A stretch of DNA of 64,000 nucleotides, taken from contig JANUWF010001813.1 in the NCBI GenBank assembly GCA_026120185.1, positions 558,001 through 622,000 of the forward strand. Reading direction: 5' to 3'. Positions 59,791 through 64,000 of the stretch are shown here, piece by piece (position 1 is the stretch's first letter; each line of letters starts with the position of its first letter). Made by a program: the position numbers and the translations under genes. This stretch comes from Voacanga thouarsii. Its lineage: Eukaryota; Streptophyta; Magnoliopsida; Gentianales; Apocynaceae. The notes under the pieces were generated by a model. That model saw nothing but the letters and a program-made list of their open reading frames with translations, ran no database searches and was not told where the DNA came from.

Positions 59791-62700
59791 TGTAACACCC
59801 CACGACTACGTACCCTAAAAGGGCGGGGATGTCGCCCTGTCCCGTAGGACAAGGGGTCTTTAGAACGAGGTATAAAATATAAAGGCAATCTCCAAAAGGA
59901 TCAACTTAGATAAATAAAGAAATATTCTTATTACATCAGGCTCAACTTGGAGCAAAACGGAATAAAACAAAATATTGTTTAGAAGCATAAGCAATAAATG
60001 TCTCCTAGAACGGATAGAGAAAATAGCAAAAGCTCCAACTATTACATGTCCCGCTGACTCAGCACAGTCTATCTCCTGAAAACATGGTGTAAAACAGTGT
60101 GAGAATAAATCTCAGTAAGTCCTGTGTGTGCACATGGTGTTTTAAATAGTTCATGTATGCAAAGTGTAAAACATTTGTAGAAATAATTTGGCAAGTCATA
60201 AACAATCTCTTTTCGCAAAGAGTGGGTTTTTCTCATTGTCACACTTTGTACAAAATAAATCCTCCACTCAGATAAAAGTCATGTCACCACACGTTAGGCT
60301 CCATGAGAACATGTTGGCCAAGGCACCACACTTTGTGCACCTTGTCCGGACCAGATTACCATACGTTGGGCGTTCTGATCAAGTTGAGTGTACAGCCCAC
60401 CGGGTGAGATACTCCTCCATCTCTACACCCAACAAAACCATCCGGGTGTCCATGCCGGGAATATAAATAATACCTTTCAGGTATAAATGCTAGCTCGGAC
60501 TGGCCTGACCAACTAACACTGTCGCCTTTTCAAGCAGAGTTCATCTTCTGGAGGTGGCCTCCTACCAGAAGACTTACGCTAGCCCTCCAAGACTAGTATT
60601 GTTAGCCCACCCTTATTGAGTACTCAACGAACATATCCGTCAATTCCTGATCCAAATTTTTTTAAACCTTGGCTTTGCAAAACGTGATTTTCTTTAAAAG
60701 AGATTTCTAAAAATTTAAGGAAAAGAATAGTTTTCTTGCTAAAAACCGTTAGTTTGACAAAACCGTTTAAAGAATAAATATCCACGTTTACAACCCAAGC
60801 AACCACAGTTTAACAATATCTTTACAAAGCTTCACAACATAGACTTGCCATCACAACCTTTAACAAAACAGTTTATAGAAGGACTTACCATCACAACATT
60901 TAATAAAAGAGTTTATGCAAGGACTTACTTGATATCCCTCAGATAACGAGATAAAAATCACAACTGGCTTTCCTCAATTATCCTCCTGATCTAAACCATA
61001 TAATATCATGATCAGGGTCTCAATTAATTCAAACATGCTCTAACCCCATTTATTTCCATAACAATTCGCAATCTCCTATTTAATTCCAAGTAAACTATTT
61101 AATCCCCAAAGATCAAATACTACGACCACATGTTTATTTCGCTAATAAACACCATTAAACTTTACTTTCGACATCAAGGGAGGGTATTCCCTTACCTTGC
61201 AACTACCGGGTAATGAGGTCTCGATGCTCCTATGGTGATCATCCCGAGTTCGCTTGAGAAGAAGAGAGAAGCTACCTCCTTTGCTTCACTTGACCGAAAA
61301 TTTAGGAAGAAGAGGAAATTAGCATCTATAGGGCGTGATTTAAGGGTAGAAGAAAGAGAAAAGAATCATTAGAGAAAACGGCATCAAGAGGTTGAAAGGA
61401 TTTGTGCTTACCTTAAGGTGTGTTAGATTTTTACTTAGAATAGTTCTTAAGTTTTTGAAAATTTGCAGAGAGAAGTTGCTGAAATTTTCGTGTAGAATGG
61501 AGAGGGTAAACGGTGGTTATGATTTAAAGTTGGAGTAGATTGGTTTAGGGTTAGATGGTGATGTTTAGATAGACTCCTAATGGCTTTAGGTTTCTTGGAC
61601 AGCAAAGGCGGAATTTCCAGCTTGCGCACACCTCCTTGCTGCCGATTTTAGGAGAGTTTTATGGAGGAAAAAATTCTGCAATTTGCTCCTCTAAGCTGGC
61701 CGAAACACTGCTCAAAGGAAGGACTGAATGTGTTCAGAATTTTGGGCCAAACAAGGAAGAGTTTGAGTGAGTTTTGATGACTGAAAAATCCTGTGCAATT
61801 GCTGTGAAAATTCTGTGCAAGTGTAGCAAGTTTTGGACTGGTTTGGCTGCTATAATTCTACTGAAATTTGCAGAGAAAAATTGAGGGTTTTGGGCACTGA
61901 AAATAGCTTGTTCAGCTGGGGTTTTTCAGTGAATGATGTGTGCAGAATTTCGGTTGAAGTAGGAACATAAAGCTGGCCGAAAATCCTGCACAAAGCTGTC
62001 CAAATTTTCTGTGTATATGCTGGACGAATTTCAGTGTTTTTGTGCGAATAAAATTCTTGTTTTGTGCAGCTAAGGTAGTTTAATTGTTAAGGAGTATTCT
62101 AGGTGGTTTGAGCTAGGATTTTCAGAGTTGGATTGTAGCTAAAGATGGATGGAATTTCGGACAGCTTATGTAGATTCAAAGCTGCCGAAATTCAGTTAGG
62201 AAAAGGAAGAAATCCTAGTTGAATTTAGATTGAAATAAAATCTGGTTTTACCAAGGATTTGGATAGGATTTCCTCTAGTCCTAGAAGAGTTTGGATTAAG
62301 CTACAAGTCCTCCAAGAAGTGGCGGCACTTTCTGGAATTTTTTTCCAGATTTTTAGCTAACATTCTAGGATTAAAATCAACAAGATTTCCTACTAGGAAA
62401 AGGATTCAGTAATTCCACCTATCCATGGCAACATCTATCTAACTAAAATCAAGCTAATATTTTAATTACTAGCTAGGGTTTTTTCGAAAATCCTAAGGAA
62501 CACAAGCTGAAAATTAAAGGTGAACTTTATTCACATCCAAGTCCTTGAATTTAGGAAATAAATATAGAGACTTATTTCCTTGGAGTAAAAATACTAAAAT
62601 TTCTCTAGGATAGCTAGATTCTTTTTCGGCCAAGATAAGAAACGGTCTAAAGAAAAGAATTTCAAGAAGAGATACTTACTTCACAAAAGGTAGGATTCGA

Positions 62701-63007
62701 ACTCGGGTCACCAAAGGAAATCACCAACCTCCCCGCTATTCCAAAACAACTCCAATGCTAATTTTTTTCTACAAGAAATTCTTACCACCCCAATACTCAT
62801 CCTTCAAAATCTTTGACCAAGCCTCCCTTAAACAAGTCTTTAACAACACAACTATTTCACATCAATTAATTCAAATGCAAGAGTATCGGAAAAATTCACA
62901 TGCATCCATGCAAATAAAATTATTCTAGCTACCACACAAAATGCAAGATGCTATGCAATGCATGACTTTTTCCCATAGTCAAAGGTAGTTTTGGGCGGGG
63001 TATTACA
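59791..63007 (-). repeat. Gypsy B 5' LTR (right)
   Basis: 3217 bp, the same length as its partner. The hairpin is at 60545-60571 and the tRNA-like boxes at 62693-62743. No ORF resembles a protein. Confidence 0.95.
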
Positions 63008-63589
63008 GGTCATGCCTCCCTGCCTGAGGGTCTGGAATTCGTCCTCCCTCTTCTCAGCCACCCATCGAGGAATGTACTCGGCTCGGAAAGCCTCCGTAAA
63101 ATCGTCCCATGTCCATTCCTGCTCCTCCTTATCCCAATCACCCCGTACCCGCTGCCGCCATGCTCGAGACGGTCCCCTCAGCCGAAAAGCAGCGAACTTC
63201 ACCATCCTCTCTTCTGAGTATTGTAAAGTAGCGAAGATGTCCTCTATCTGCTCAATCCATTGCTCGGATTTCTCATCCTGTTCCACCTCCCCCTGGAATG
63301 TAGGAGGCTGGAACTTTAGGAAACGCTCCAGAGCCTCATCCTCTCCCCACGATGGTTTCTTGGCCACCTTGTCCACTTTTTCAGTCAAGTTCTGTAGGAT
63401 CGAGGCCATCTTGTCAAAAGCCTAACCCATGGTCACATCCCGTGACCTCTTCGAAGCCAATTCCTGCTCGCGTGGCAGGTGCTCCTCCACGTCGGGGGTG
63501 GAACGATGCATCTGCTCAAATTCTGGGGTGAAGGATGCACTCTCCTGCACCGTTCTGCTATGCACAACTGTTCGATGCCTTGGTGCCAT
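63008..63589 (-). pseudogene. Gypsy A gag, N-terminal part
   Basis: ATG at 63589 (MAPRHRTVVHSRTVQESAS). A TAG at 63424-63422 interrupts SRDVTMG-stop-AFDKM, where Gypsy B has CAG. Then MASILQNLTEKVDKVAKK, FLKFQPPTFQGEVEQDEK, RVRGDWDKEEQEWTWDDFTE and WVAEKREDEFQTLRQGGMT follow. It joins the C-terminal part at 50940 once Gypsy B and its TSD are removed. Confidence 0.9.
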
Positions 63590-64000
63590 CTTAATCACAT
63601 TCACTCAGGGTCAGTTAGTTACCAAGGGGGAAAAGAATATGCTTAGATGCATGATCAGTTGATAGCAATGTACTCATCTAAAAGGGAATGTGATGATAAC
63701 GTGCAGAGGTAAATCAAGTAATAAACGGAACTCATGCTTGGCATATAAACCATCCTTTGCAGAAAAGAAGGGGTCATCTCATACGATACCATTTTTATTT
63801 AAAATGATAAATAAGCCCTATGAGCCACATGCTCCCTTAAAAGAGATAAACAAACAAAGGTATGCAAATCCCAAAGAAAGAAAAGTAAAAGCTGCTAGTC
63901 TTCTATGTTCGACTCTCCCTAGTTTCAACAAAGTATCGGAGTCGTTAGAGGTCGGTTCCACGAGCCACCCCACGGAGCTATCGGGTCTCACTATGTAGTT
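63590..64000 (-). other. Gypsy A leader, partial
   Basis: Closely similar to 58712-59120 of Gypsy B. It runs off the window before the leader ORF region, PBS and 5' LTR. Confidence 0.85.

Larger units (their letters stand above)
50941..63007 (-). mobile_element. Gypsy B: complete chromovirus-type Ty3/gypsy element
   Basis: A 12067-bp element on the minus strand with a perfect TSD GGTCA (50936-50940 and 63008-63012), inserted in Gypsy A gag. LTRs 50941-54157 and 59791-63007 are both 3217 bp and very similar (about 17 differences by eye in the first 720 bp). A tRNA-Met PBS (59776-59788) and a polypurine tract (54158-54173) border the internal region. This is the youngest datable insertion here. 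Even so, gag has at least four stops and pol has frameshifts, a TGA and a 38-bp deletion in integrase. Either it was copied with help from another element or it decayed after insertion. Confidence 0.95.
43717..64000 (-). mobile_element. Gypsy A: chromovirus-type Ty3/gypsy element, interrupted by Gypsy B
   Basis: A minus-strand element. 3' LTR: 43717-46926. Polypurine tract: 46927-46942. Pol and the C-terminal part of gag: 46960-50940. Gypsy B: 50941-63007. Rest of gag and leader: 63008-64000, running off the window before the 5' LTR. The order gag, PR, RT, RNase H, integrase, chromodomain and LTR ends TGTAATACCCC...TGTTACA (sense) fit a chromovirus, most likely the Tekay/Del lineage (inference). 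Defects include a stop in gag (63422), a frameshift and stop between PR and RT, a stop before the integrase core (48037), a 1-bp deletion near 47610 and a stop in the chromodomain linker (47075). Confidence 0.92.

Noticed and set aside
1..64000. CRISPR arrays, defence systems or microbial operons
   Set aside because: No regularly spaced repeats, no operon-like ORF packing; the sequence is plant transposon DNA throughout.

Overview
The window is plant nuclear DNA, probably from a eudicot (judged from the retrotransposon families and AT-richness; the species cannot be named). I see no host protein gene, rRNA or functional tRNA gene. Nearly every base can be assigned to retrotransposons nested inside one another on at least five levels. 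Most reading frames are broken, largely by C-to-T/G-to-A changes of the kind left by decay of methylated cytosines.

Layout. (1) 1-14713: three L1-type LINEs, all on the minus strand. LINE C (1-~2722) runs off the left edge. LINE A (2736-5055) is a 5'-truncated copy inserted in the T-rich tail of LINE B. LINE B (5069-14713) is split by two Copia solo LTRs, LTR1 (5741-9288) and LTR3 (10357-13689). LTR1 carries another solo LTR (about 6954-8981) and LTR3 carries LTR2 (11398-12958). LTR1, LTR2 and LTR3 each have perfect 5-bp target-site duplications (TSDs). (2) 14714-43716: a Copia element (Copia-1, plus strand) inserted in LINE B. Its 5' LTR is split by a complete 6.1-kb non-autonomous, LARD-like LTR element on the minus strand (14856-20978). 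Its leader is split by four nested solo LTRs of chromovirus type: S1 (23115-38314), holding S2 (23722-27950) and S3 (30121-36850), with S4 (30820-34135) inside S3. Its decayed gag-pol follows at 39455-43300. (3) 43717-64000: Gypsy A, a chromodomain Ty3/gypsy element (minus strand), inserted in the Copia-1 3' LTR. Its gag is split by the complete, younger Gypsy B (50941-63007, two 3217-bp LTRs, TSD GGTCA). The rest of Gypsy A continues past the right edge.

Insertion order follows from the nesting: LINE B, then Copia-1, then S1, then S3, then S4; and separately Copia-1, then Gypsy A, then Gypsy B. No element here looks autonomous: Gypsy A and B both have stops and frameshifts in gag and pol.

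The observations most worth a second look are: a 601-bp tract identical between Gypsy A and B that carries the same pol defects in both; a tRNA-like A-box/B-box pair kept at the same place in all seven chromovirus LTRs; a conserved 27-nt hairpin in the same LTRs; GCC-box-like clusters upstream of a TATA box in the LARD-like LTR; and an acidic leader ORF in Gypsy B. I found no evidence for a host defence, CRISPR or other gene system.
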